Source: Nautilus pompilius (lineage: Eukaryota; Mollusca; Cephalopoda; Nautilida; Nautilidae). Taken from it: DNA of 64,000 nucleotides. Made by a program: the position numbers and the translations under genes. Below the pieces are notes generated by a model that worked only from the letters and a program-made list of their open reading frames with translations, had not been told where the DNA came from and ran no database searches. The stretch covers positions 191,001 through 255,000 of the forward strand of contig JACATO010000970.1 of assembly GCA_018389105.1 (NCBI GenBank). The letters run 5' to 3'. This document shows, piece by piece, positions 1-10,520 of this stretch (position 1 is the first letter of the stretch; every line of letters starts with the position of its first letter).

Positions 1-1550
1 ACATCTTTTGAGTTCAACTGAAGGAAGAAGGGAAGAGTGCACTGGATTAAGTACATAAGGAAAAAAATCTGGGTTATGCTTAATTACATATTCATGAAAG
101 GGTAACAGTTAAGTATGTAATAGAAAATATAAATATTGTCAAAGTACTTGGAGATGAATCAAGAATAAAGATTTTTTTAATTAGGGTCTTTGTAACTACA
201 GTAGTAACTGTTTTAATACTTCAAATAGCCACCTATTTGTTTACTCTTACCTGCTGCATGCAATTTCAAAAAAGGACTTTTACATTCTAAAATTACTTTT
301 TAAATATGTTATCCAAAATTAATTTATTCTCTTCATGTACATTAAATAAAAGCAAATATTTAAAAAATTAAAATCTTTCACTTTGTAAAGCAGTCTCATG
401 TAATCTACACTCATTCTGTCTGTTGTGTAGTCTTTAAATGTCTACTCTAGAGGCTTGATGCGCTTTGTTACTCTGGACTCTCTTTCTGATTTGAAAGTAT
501 AGTATGGTAAATTTATTAGAGTAGGTAGAAATGGAAAAAGTATGAATATTCTCACTTTTAAGAATGCTAAGTAATCTCGTTATCTGTAACCAATGGGATC
601 AGTGACATCGTTCATAGACAAAGAAATGTCTACTATCCATGAGATTAACTGCAAAAGTACTCAAAAACTTTTGGATGAGTTTGTACTTAATATAACATTT
701 TTCTACCTTGAGCCTTTGTTTAGATTGAGTCAGGAATAATAATTCTGGTAAAAGTTTAGTTTATTTTGTAAATTTAAGCCATTTTTCAGTAAACTTTGAA
801 GGGAATTTATTGCTTAAAAACAGTCCACTGTGAGTTAGTTATACCAATGGTTGCTTTTCAATCAAATAAAAACTAAAATTTTAACCCCAAAGATTTCAAT
901 CACAGTCCCAAGTAATACATTTATCAACTGGTTCCAGAACGAGAGATTAAAGTGGTTGTCATTGCGATATGAATCTGGTTTCTCTCTGCTGATGAATTGA
1001 GAAAACCTCACAATGCAACACCAAAAAAACTGATTGCTGAAATCTGTCAACAAATCTGCTAATCTTTGAAAGCAAGTTGAAAGATGATTCTGTTGAATTA
1101 TTTTTATTCCAGCTTAGTTTCTTTAATGTGATTTTTTTTTCTTTGGCCATTTGACTTCATTTTCCATGTTGACTTGATAGCTAAACATTCTGAACCAGTT
1201 GGCAGTGATGATCAGAATGTAATGGTCAGCAGATGAAGACCAATTTCAGAATGCAGAAAACAACTGCTTTACTGTAGAGCAAAAACAGATGACTAGTAAA
1301 GGGAAAGTCAAAATAAATTTTTTTTAAAAAAGTAAAAGGCTAAGGGATCCAAAGAAAAAGATTTGTCTGTCTTAAAAATGCATAGGTGCCAAGTTTTTGA
1401 AGTCTGAGATGCGGGTCCATGTTCTGTTAAGTAGGTGATGATGTTGCTGCGTTTTCAACATTTTATTGTTAATCAACAAAATATCTTGACATATATGTAT
1501 ACATGCATATATGCACTTACAATAACTAAAGACAGTTTTATTAAAGATTC
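1..1550. other. AT-rich stretch, no gene recognised
   Basis: Low-complexity AT-rich DNA. Two short minus-strand open frames (about 862-1150) overlap each other in different frames and show no motif I recognise. A short TATATG-rich stretch lies near 1490-1515. No RNA gene, clear promoter or transposon end was identified. The sequence may be flank or decayed remains of the hAT fossil that follows. Confidence 0.5.
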
Positions 1551-1551
1551 A

Positions 1552-3084
1552 CTAATCTGTACCGGTGTGGTCAGCATTGTATCGATTTGCAGCAGTTCTG
1601 GTGCTTTTGATTAAAGACCTGCTGGGATCAAATTTAAAAGATGGAGTTTTATTGTAGTAGTTTGCAAGAATTGAAGGCAGAGTGGTTTCATTTGACAAAC
1701 TGGTTCTAAATGTGGTCTTGTTTTTTGCTACAGTAGAGAAGATCCATTCTTCTTCCACATTGCTGTGTGGGAGAACCAAGATATGCCTGGCTACCTGAAA
1801 TAACAAATCAAACATAGAGCCATCTGAGCCCTTCGTTTCTTTTATGCAAGCCCATGGTTGATTCATGTGATATTTTGGAGCTGAGGATGATCATCACCAA
1901 GTGAACTGATCAATTCATCCATTTTTTCACCAACTATGCTCTTCAATGTAGTGAACTTTCTTCAAAGAAGACCAAGTGGTCGAAACTATGTTGTGCACAT
2001 TCTGTGAAACTTAGAACTTCAGGAGGTTTCAGAAGAAGGTTTGTCAGTGGCAGATGTCTAATTGCATAGTCTGTGGCAGCTAGCAAGAAAGTTTGACAGT
2101 TCTTTGTGATTTTATTTTCTTCATCGGGATTTAGTCTCCTGAGGCTATTATCAGACCTAAGGTCTGGTTGACTGACAAAATAGCTTCAAAACCCAAGTAA
2201 TGCACAAGTGCTTGCTGAGCCACCTTGTAGCCCCATACTGGAGGATTTTTCTGTACTTCTAGTCACAGAATCCATAGTATTCTTTTAGAGATGTTGGCGT
2301 TTAGTGCTATTATCAAAATAATAAAAAATGTCCACCAGAAAATCGCCAATGTCAAATCCAGTTGCATCAGCAAACACCCGTACAGCATAACTAGCAGTGT
2401 TGTGGATAATGTGGCTTGGGTATCCAAAGGTGTAGATACTCTGATTCTTGGCTTCAAAATGAGTGAACAGTCCCTTGTGTTTTCCCATATTGGATGAGGC
2501 ATTGTCTACACTTAGGCCAATGATGTTTTCCCATGGTACACTATACTGCTCAAATGCACTGCTGACCTGTGCAAAGATTCCTTTGGCCGAACAGTCTGAG
2601 ACAAGGCGCATGTGCCAAAAGAGAGAACTTACTTCGATTGACATCATGTACCCGCACAACTAGTGGATACATGCTCTCTGCCCCATTGTCACTGCTGCCA
2701 TCAATAGCCAGACTGAATGGATTTTGCTTGATGTACTGCAACACAAGGATCAAGCATTTCAGGAGCCATGGCATAGCTAACTACAGCTGTAGTTTTGGGG
2801 CAGCACGGCCATACTTCTTCGCAGTCTCACTGTCGGGGAACATTTTGAGGAACAGTGGACCTGCATGTGCTGCAGCTTCAAATGGCAAATTATGTTCCAG
2901 CAAATAGCCTGTGTAGAGAACCTCAGCCTCTGTCACTGGGTCTTGTGATTTCTAGGATGTCATTGTTTTGCATCCATCTGAGGACCTTACATTCTGCTTA
3001 TGTGTTGTCCGTCCCGCCTATGTGTCTCTCCACATCTCTTTTCCCCTGATGTCGGATGGAGAAGCCTGAACTGCACACCTGGAA
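1552..3084 (-). pseudogene. hAT-superfamily (ZBED-like) transposase fossil
   Basis: Read on the minus strand, pieces of one transposase-like protein appear in the expected order but in different frames. Near 3080-3000 is a BED-type finger remnant (FSIRHQGKRDVERH, first cysteine pair damaged). At 2940-2790 is a segment containing EHNLPFEAAAHAG and LFLKMFPDSETAKKYG. At 2774-2550 is FSLAIDGSSDNG, where a catalytic acidic residue is expected. At 2560-2285 is LSVDNASSNMGKHKG. At 1866-1552 is the C-terminal dimerisation region with LPHSNVEEEWIFSTVAKNKT. Stops and frameshifts separate the blocks, so it cannot encode an intact enzyme. The family normally cuts and pastes hAT elements in the nucleus. 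No terminal repeats were recognised. The N-terminal block begins right after a good splice acceptor (AG at about 3085), which could link it to a GC-rich upstream exon. Confidence 0.8.
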
Positions 3085-3345
3085 TATACAATAAGATTTT
3101 ATATTAAATTTAACTTTTATTAATGGCTTAATTTTGGTTACATTAAAAATAAAAATAACGCATCAAGCTATTAATTTGGGAGGAATTATATTTTATTAGG
3201 AAAATTAATGAAGTATATATTTTTTCAAGACTGCGGATGATGAAAAACTTAAAATATTAATGAATCCAATGGCACTAGATATCAGTTAATATCAGAAACC
3301 ATCATATTAACAACAACAAGTTATCAAAACCAGGGTGTACTCACT

Positions 3346-3442
3346 GTGCAGCAGCCCGTGTACACGGAGACGAAGCAGACGACTCCTGGAATGCGCGAGC
3401 CGCTCTCTCGTTCCTCTGCTGGTGGACTCGGGCCTTCGCCAT
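3346..3442 (-). CDS. candidate GC-rich 5' exon, minus strand
   Basis: Inside a CpG-rich island (about 3340-3640), the minus strand has an ATG at 3442-3440 in good context (ATCATGGCG). A 97-nt open segment runs from it to a consensus donor (CA|GTGAGT, GT at 3345-3344). The encoded peptide starts MAKARVHQQRNERAARAF and is rich in Arg, Ala and Ser. The next acceptor downstream is the one opening the hAT fossil, about 260 bp away. The arrangement looks like a host promoter with a first exon spliced into transposon sequence. Because the fossil frame then stops quickly, the product would be short or the transcript non-coding. This is inference from splice signals and base composition. Confidence 0.3.
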
Positions 3443-3629
3443 GATCTCCTCGACACAAACAACCGACCGAGGAGACAGAGAATCACCGTAAACCGCTTCG
3501 TCCGCGAGAATGGTGAAGTAGATCAGCCGGGCTCTCTCTCTCTCTTCGTGCCCCGGAGGGTCACTTGGGACCCGTGGAAATGCAAGGGTAAATTTAAAAG
3601 CTGCAAACGATACGAAGCTGAAACTTAAA

Positions 3630-4140
3630 TTCTTATTGTTAAATGTAAAAATTAAACATTCGCGGAATGAACCGATTAAAGATTACGAAAAGGAGAGATT
3701 ATCCGTGCGTCTCAGATAAGAAAAGAAAATGTATACTGAATAAATAAAAACAGACTGAAACGGCAATAAATTACGAAGAGATTTTTGTGTGTCGACGGAT
3801 TTGGTTCAATGAAGAGCTGTTCTCAGAGTGACCATGTTATCGCTGTGGTCAGCAGGCAGACATGATTTGGCATCTTCTGTTTCGTAAAAAATAAAAGTAA
3901 ATAAATATGTAAATAAAACAGAAAGTGTTGATGTTCTCTCTCTCTTAGGATAAGAAATAAATTTTTTTTTTTTTTTTTACGTCTGTATCTCATAGATTGA
4001 TGCACTGAGCCACCTTAATGGTTCTACATGGAGTGGTAGCTAAAACGGCAGTACGTTCTACGGGCGTAAGTACTGTAAACATTGGCTACTCTTACTGCGT
4101 AGTTGAGTTTGCTTTATCTATCGGTGAAATGAAATAATCA
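3630..4140. other. spacer between two GC-rich islands
   Basis: This returns to AT-rich sequence and includes a poly-T run near 3962-3979. I see no gene. A minus-strand open frame at 3823-4005 reads through the poly-T tract and is low complexity. Confidence 0.45.
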
Positions 4141-5400
4141 TTAAACCTGTTGCTATAAGGAGGATAACCCTGGGTGGCGATTTCGTTCGTTATGTATCCC
4201 CAATGTGGCCGTCTCGTCTGCCGCACGAGTCGCTTCCTTTACGGCTGGACGTCTCCCTCCCCCCCCCCCTCGCCGACGGCTCAAGGAGTCGTCGCGACTT
4301 CTCTCAGTCGACGAGAACGGTCCCCACCACCCAACCTCCTTTCAAAACCCCCCCGATCTTATACTACCACAGGCGAGAACGGTCCCCACCACCCAACCCC
4401 CTTTCAAAACCCCCGATCTTATACTACCACAGGCGAGAACGGTCCCCACCACCCAACCCCCTTTCAAAACCCCCGATCTTATACTACCACAGGCGAGAAC
4501 GGTCCCCCCACCCAACCTCCTTTCAAAACCCCCGATCTTATACTACCACAGGCGAGAACGATCCCCACCGCCCAACCCCCTTTCAAAACCCCCGATCTTA
4601 TACTACCACAGGCGAGAACGATCCCCACCGCCCAACCTCCTTTCAAAACCCCCGATCTTATACTACCACAGGCGAGAACGGTCCCCACCACCCAACCCCC
4701 TTTCAAAACCCCCGATCTTATACTACCACAGGCGAGAATGGTCCCCACCACCCAACCTCCTTTCAAACCCCCGATCTTATACTACCACAGGCGAGAACGG
4801 TCCCCACCACCCAACCTCCTTTCAAAACCCCCGATCTTATACTACCACAGGCGAGAACGATCCCCACCGCCCAACCCCCTTTCAAACCCCCCGATCTTAT
4901 ACTACCACAGGCGAGAACGGTCCCCACCGCCCAACCCCCTTTCAAAACCCCCGATCTTATACTACCACAGGCGAGAACGGTCCTCCTTCGTTCCAGAACG
5001 AAGAATTATGGGGTGGGGGGTGGGGACGCGAGTCTTGGTCTCTTCCACATCTCGTGACTGCATCCTTATAACCTACCTACCACATATACATCGCAATGAT
5101 TCATGGTGTACAAGATATTATTATAACTTAACGCCTGTTGAGGCCCGCCATTTTATTTGCCTTGCTGTCGTTTAAAAGGTCCGGAAGCTGGTTCTGAAGG
5201 GGTCAGGTAGGGCTGTTCGTCTTTTGGGGCAGATGTTGGCTTCGATAGATTCGTAAGTCGACTGCAGGACCTGACTGGAGGCGGCCTTCAAACACGCACC
5301 AGCTATTACTAACAGTGGTGCAATTGATCGGCTTCGCCTTGGCTTTCTAACCCGGGTCCCCTCTGAACTCTCGCCGTGTTTACTTCGCCTTAGAGCACCG
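4140..5400 (+). promoter_or_regulatory. GC-rich island, candidate promoter and 5' UTR of the CARD-only gene
   Basis: A sharply GC- and CpG-rich block in AT-rich surroundings, holding a 60-bp minisatellite in its middle. After the array, the sequence to about 5400 stays GC-rich. It contains a consensus donor (ATTC|GTAAGT, GT at 5253-5254) that could end a non-coding first exon. The matching acceptor would be the (CT)n-TTTAAG at 6373-6396, just before the CARD-only coding exon. The promoter assignment rests only on composition, position and splice signals. No TATA box was identified. Confidence 0.4.
4313..4983. repeat. 60-bp GC-rich minisatellite, about 11 tandem copies
   Basis: Eleven near-identical units of 59-61 bp plus a partial twelfth. 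Each begins GAGAACGGTCCCCACC, runs through a C-rich stretch, and ends CTTATACTACCACAGGC. Copies differ mainly at ACGGTCCCC versus ACGATCCCC, ACCACCC versus ACCGCCC, and the length of one C run. Because the unit is a multiple of three, all three plus-strand frames stay open across the array, giving overlapping open frames of about 280-330 codons. I do not regard these as proteins. Each unit carries a pyrimidine/ACCACAG block resembling a splice acceptor. Confidence 0.95.
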
Positions 5401-6372
5401 TCCGAAAATTATGAAGTCGAGAATTTTCTTGAAATTGGAGTTTAAAAATCTAGATCTACAGAACAGCAAACAGGGGACTAAAGAGTAGAAGGCAGATACA
5501 TACCGAATGTGTGTTTTTGTGATTTTTGTGAAGGAAGACACCATTTGGAGTATGCAGTGCAGCCTTGGTGTCCTTGTCTTGTTAAAGATGAGGGTTGTAG
5601 GGAGATTTAATTGAGATATTTGAAAAGGTAGAAATAATCTAAATTTCTCGTTAGTTCTAGTTTTTTCTGGCTGCGAGGAGTTTTGTTTTGAAATTTTATA
5701 AGCATCGTAGTTGACAATGTCTACAAGTGGTTCTTCAGCATTATTATGGTGATGAATCCATGGAAAAGTTAAACTGTTCATGCTGCATTGCATAGATGAG
5801 TTGACCGGGGGGGGGTTATAAATCGAAAGGATTCCTGAATGAACATAACTAAGATATAATGACAATAAATTTAAAAAAACAAGAATCATCTCAAATTCTG
5901 TTGAAATATTGAAATACATGGACAGTTACTATTCTGTTTCTTAAAAGGAATTGCTTGTCTAGAATAAATGATGAAGCTTATTTATTAAATTATATTAGGA
6001 AATTCATATCCTGGTTTCATGATTAAGTTCTCAAAATATTTTTGAAAAACTAACTAACCAATAGATTAAAAGTTCTGAAATATTTAAGATATCTTATTAT
6101 AACCTATTGGTTATTTATGGACCGCATATTCAGAATTTCAAGCATCTGAAGATTAGCTATAGTTTTTGTATTTAAACTTTTTAGAAAAGTTTGAAATTGT
6201 ATCTGGTTAGGACAGAAAATTTTTTTAAAATAACAAAAGAAAAAAATTCAAGTTAACATTTTTATAAATGAAAAACCGAGCTGTTGTCATATTTTTTTCC
6301 CCACTGGTTAAGATTTACATTTTTAAGTGAGATGTTACCTTTTCTTTGCACAACCAGTGTACTTTAATTTGT
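5400..6372. other. putative first intron of the CARD-only gene
   Basis: AT-rich sequence between a candidate donor at 5253 and an acceptor at 6396. A minus-strand open frame of 179 codons (5380-5919) is present. It is AT-rich, has no domain I recognise and starts inside a repetitive-looking region, so it is not called as a gene. Confidence 0.35.
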
Positions 6373-6391
6373 TCTCTCTCTCTCTCTCTCT
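6373..6391 (+). repeat. (TC)n tract before a splice acceptor
   Basis: About ten TC dinucleotides lead directly into TTTAAG at 6391-6396. This forms an unusually pure polypyrimidine tract for the acceptor that would open the CARD-only coding exon at 6397. Confidence 0.8.
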
Positions 6392-6438
6392 TTAAGGTGT
6401 CCATTTTTTTTTTCTTTTGAAAAAGAAAATTGAAATCG

Positions 6439-6741
6439 ATGGATGAAAATAGCAGAGGTGCTTTACAGAAAAGTGTAACTTACTTGAAGCAGAATTTAAT
6501 ACTGGAGCCTCTTTTGGACAAGCTTTTAGCTGAGGATCTCCTGACCCAAGAAATGCTTGATGAGATAATGGTTGAAAATAAAAACACTACTCAGATTTCT
6601 AAGTTTATTGAAACTTTGAAGCGTAGAGGACCTAATGCATTTCATGTTTTTATTAATGCCCTGAACTCTGACTATGTTTCTCAAGGATTTATTGCAGACC
6701 ACTTGCTACAAGTGCGAGAACAGATCATCCAAGGAAACTAA
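6439..6741 (+). CDS. CARD-only protein, caspase-2/RAIDD-like CARD
   Basis: Encodes 100 residues that are essentially one caspase recruitment domain (about residues 6-92). The family signature RRGPNAFHVF lies at 62-71, and the helix pattern (LLDKLLAEDLLTQEMLDEI) resembles the CARDs of caspase-2 and CRADD. CARDs bind other CARDs to assemble cytosolic caspase-activating complexes. The ATG at 6439 is chosen because the open frame upstream has only a TTG (6430). The exon opens after a strong acceptor at 6396, so a 5' UTR exon probably lies in the GC island. The stop is followed by an A-rich run (about 6750-6766), and a polyadenylation signal lies at 6844. There is no death, protease or second domain, so it resembles mammalian CARD-only regulators in architecture. 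It lies 5.3 kb upstream of a CRADD-like gene on the same strand. A decoy or modulator role is inference. The domain call is firm; that it is a separate transcribed gene is likely. Confidence 0.8.
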   Translation: MDENSRGALQKSVTYLKQNLILEPLLDKLLAEDLLTQEMLDEIMVENKNTTQISKFIETLKRRGPNAFHVFINALNSDYVSQGFIADHLLQVREQIIQGN

Positions 6742-6843
6742 TACTCTCAAAAAAAAAAAAAAAAAGAAAAAGTTTTACTTCTAAAAGATGGGAAAATACT
6801 GATATACCGAGTTTGTGTTTGAAATGCTTCATTGCAACCACTA

Positions 6844-6849
6844 AATAAA
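6844..6849 (+). terminator. polyadenylation signal AATAAA of the CARD-only gene
   Basis: A canonical hexamer about 100 nt after the CARD-only stop codon, in a context consistent with a short 3' UTR. Confidence 0.55.
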
Positions 6850-6859
6850 ATATGGATAG

Positions 6860-9501
6860 TTGATTGACCAAGTGTTTTACTTTGTTTATTACTTGGCTGG
6901 CTTTTGGTATGAAAAAAAATGTTTTTAAAGTTACTCTGCTAACTGAGCTTTACCCACTTTTTATTGTTGTACTCATTCATTGTTGTTACCTTAAAATTTT
7001 ATCTTGAGACCATCTAGCACTTGTTTCATCAGTCTTTGATTGTCAGGCTCTGGTATATTAATGATTTCGTGTTTAGTTTGCAAAGATTTTATCCTTCTTC
7101 TAGCATCTATACTAATTTGTTATATAATTTCAGGGGAACTCTCCTTTTTCGTGAAAGTATAATTATTGTGACTTTTTTTAATACTAAGGATTTAAATTGA
7201 CTTGATCAGTGCACTTTGATAATTAAAAAGGAATAATTTGCCTAGTATTTTTTCTGTAGAAGTTGTTTTGGAAAAGAAAAAAGGCAATAGATACTGCAGT
7301 TGTGCAAAAATGAACGAATAAATATAAATTAAAATAGAACCTAAATCAAAAAACAACAAGACCACATTCTTCCATTAAAAATGCAGATGCTGAATTTTGC
7401 ATGTATACATGCATATGCAATTCACACACAAATGCAAGCAAACAAGAAAATTTCATTTTTTGCAACAATGGGGTTCTTTTATGATTCTTATCAAGTTGTA
7501 AAAAATTCTAGAACCAATATGTTCAAAGCTCAAGTTCTGTGAGGGAGAGCACTTCTATTAATATTATGTTTGCTTTGACAGCTAAGTGCAATACATAGAT
7601 CACAAAATACCAGCAAGCTGCAAATCATCACACACTGTTAGCTAGTGTAGAAAGATGGAAATAATTACAAATGGATTGTTCTAGTGTGGACATTTAATAT
7701 TGAGAGATCTTGAAGAAGTCCAAACTAAGCTTTCGAGTTTACATAGTGTCATTTTTTTTTTTTTTGGTAATCTAAAGTAACCAATACTAGGAGTACCAAA
7801 AGTAAATTGGCTAAATATCAGCATGGACCTGATATGGAATTGTGATCAAAAATTTTCTTGGTTAAACTGAGGTTCTCCTTTCTGAACATTGTCAGAGTTT
7901 ATATAAATGTGTAATAATATATTGTTTAAAAATGTGAGAGAGAGAGAGAGAGAAGTACAGCAGCTGTACATGATGAAGAGACAGTGGGGACATACATGAC
8001 CTACCCCCCAAAAGAAGAAAGGCAATTTCTACCAATATCATGAAGAACTAATTCAAAAATAGACTTAGAACAACATCACCATTGGTATTAAATGCTAAAC
8101 ATTAGCTTAAAAGCTTGTGATTTAGATGAATTGTAAAGAAAAGAATTACAGAGAACTAATGAGGCAGCCATTAACTATATGACAAAGTGGTATTGTGACT
8201 AGAATAGCTTGACATTTTTCTAAATACACAGGCCACTATAAAGTATGGTCAAGCAGAAATAGGAATTTTAGCAGGCCTGATTTGCATCTGTTGCTAAACA
8301 TTACTGGTAAATCAGACATCTGTATTTTTCATTTCCATGAGATTAGCTAGCAGACAAGAGATTTGCTCAGAAACTGAAGGTAAATGATATTCCAAAACAA
8401 AAGAAAGCATGGTGAAGCTATGTAGATTTGACAAAATAAAACCTCGCTGAGAGACAATTAGACTATTTTATTCATGTGATAAGTACACAATTGCATGCCA
8501 TAAAAAAAAAACAGGTAGCAGAAAATTTCCAAGGTACTGGATATTCTATTGTCAGCTTTTAGGTTGATTGTTCTGATCAAGAGAAGCCATAAGACAAGTT
8601 TATATGCATCTTGGACACCAAAATTCAACTGATTGACAATTCTGTGAAGTGGTATGTAGAAGCAGAACCCAGCTGTTATCCACATTATGCAGTGTGGAAA
8701 AATGGCAAGATACAAACCATGTCTCATAGTACCAGTCATCAACTGCAATGGATGGTACAGATTCCACCATACCCTCCTGTTTTTAAGGAATATTTTTTTC
8801 TGATAAGCTCAGGTTTTCACTGTTCTCAGATAGTAGTCATATATGGGTGCAGTGCCATCAAGTCCCAGGAAATTTCTTTGAATCCTCTGCAACCTGTGAC
8901 AAAATATAGCAGTTGGTTTGTCATTGTGTAGGGGTGTTATTTTGGTTACTGGATGGTAACAGTTGATAGTCTGTGAAGAAACTGTAACTTCTGTTCAGTG
9001 TATCAACATTTTCCAAGAAGAGAGAGAAACGTCTGCCTATCCATGCTAATAGTTATTTGAAGGGGAATGTTTTATGGAAGAACACAATAGTGGTTAACAG
9101 TCAGTGAAACATGTCTCTGCCATGATCTGAACATGGCCAATCGCATGGCACGAACCCCAGTGATCTTGTAGGCTACCCTTCACCAAGTCCTGCCAGCATC
9201 CCTGTAAACCCACTTACCAGGATTCCCTAATGCAGATTCTGTCATTAATAGTTTACAGACCAGGATTGCTGATCATCCACATGTGTCACGTTGTTGCCTT
9301 GCATAAGGCAGAGTATTACACCTCAAAGTATTAACCCTTCCCCCACTCATATTTTTCTATTGCTATGATATAATTTTTAAATAAACAGGCGGTATTTTAG
9401 ACTCCAGCGTTGCCTTGTGTATGTATTTTTGGTAGGGAGGGTGCTAAATAAAACAATTTTATAGTTTTTGCAGTATTCCTAATTAAATTCTGATAATAAT
9501 A

Positions 9502-9547
<46 letters not shown>

Positions 9548-10140
9548 TACATGCAATTATTTGTCAATCAACTGAACCATAAATTTTATGCTCTTACAAC
9601 TGTGATATTGAGATATGGAATGAGGACTAAATTGACAGATTGTGTAGGTACTCTATTGCTACTTAAATTTTAAAAAAAAGTTAAAATATTGGGTAATATT
9701 ATCCCAGTTTTACTAACAATTGTTTTACTTATGCTTGCTGGAAGTAACTTTACAGCTACATGGGACGGAGGAAAAGTTGGATTTTCCACTTATAGATAGA
9801 GTTAATTGAAAGGATTGTTGAGAAATCGCGTTATATTTCTAATTGCCAAAGTTTCATCTTTAAAAAATCCCTAAATACGGCTGCATATTATTTATTCATT
9901 TATAAACACTATATTCAATATACTTTTAATTTTATAGAAAAAAACGAATAGACCTCTGCTTTCGTTTCATTTATTTATTTTGTAGAAACCTCTCTCACTC
10001 TTCGCTTGTTGTGCTACCAAAGAGCAGATAACTCCGTTAAAAAAATAAAGAAAATAATAACAGGAAGCAACAGCAGGTATTTGTTCTCATTTCTCGGATC
10101 TCATACTTCTCCTCAAAGTTAAACGTTGTGTAGATATCTA
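6860..10140. other. intergenic AT-rich region with microsatellites
   Basis: No gene recognised. It contains a (GA)n tract at 7935-7953 and a (TAA)n tract at about 9492-9549. Overlapping open frames on opposite strands at 8458-8931 (96 and 106 codons) lack any motif I know. That mid-region could be an old transposon too decayed to name. Confidence 0.45.
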
Positions 10141-10179
10141 ATATTATTTGCAACTGGCTCAGTCTGTATTTCCGCTTCC

Positions 10180-10520
10180 TTTGCCCCCCCCCCGTTCTGA
10201 TCGGCACCACTGTGGCACGTCTTCCCCCCCCCCCGCTGAGCCTTCCTGGTTATGCCGGGCAGGTGCCCGGCAGGTCCGCTATCCCCAGCGGGTCGTCGTC
10301 ATCAGTCACAATTACACTGATCGGGGTCTAGAACCTTCCTCGAGTGTCCACGGCGGGACCGATTATCAGATGGGGGATGACTGTTGAAAAATCCGTAACA
10401 GGTATTTTTCGGCCTAGTTCCACTGCGAACCCGGAAATGGTCTTTCTGTAGGCCAAGGAGTATCATCGGCACAGGGCAGGGAGGGAAATAAACTCGGTCT
10501 ACAGGGGGTTGCCTTATTTC
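10180..10520 (+). promoter_or_regulatory. GC-rich island, candidate promoter and first exon of the CRADD-like gene
   Basis: A compact GC-rich block with two long poly-C runs and a perfect 9-bp inverted repeat (TGCCGGGCA, 2-bp spacer, at 10253-10272). A consensus-like donor (AACAG|GTATTT, GT at 10402-10403) could end a non-coding exon. The next good acceptor on this strand is at 12014, directly before the CARD coding exon. The open frame 10148-10387 is interpreted as UTR sequence rather than protein. Promoter identity is inferred from composition and spacing. Confidence 0.4.

Noticed and set aside
862..1150. Two minus-strand frames in the first kilobase
   Set aside because: Short, overlapping, AT-driven, and with no recognisable content.
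3335..3628. 97-codon plus-strand frame in the GC island
   Set aside because: Low-complexity Arg/Ser/Leu composition typical of GC-rich non-coding DNA. The opposite strand gives a better start and donor.
4313..4983. Resemblance of the regular repeats to a CRISPR array
   Set aside because: The whole 60-bp unit is repeated with no unique spacers, and the setting is a eukaryotic genome.
4174..5175. Overlapping long open frames (about 280-330 codons) on the plus strand, plus minus-strand frames, at the minisatellite
   Set aside because: They exist because a stop-free unit near 60 bp is repeated. Composition is pure repeat, frames swap at 59- and 61-bp units, and no initiation context or domain supports translation.
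5380..5919. 179-codon minus-strand open frame
   Set aside because: AT-rich, no recognisable motif, and located in a probable intron. Long chance frames are not rare at this length.
8458..8931. Opposed open frames of 96 and 106 codons
   Set aside because: They overlap on opposite strands, neither has a recognised domain, and no splice or promoter context favours one.
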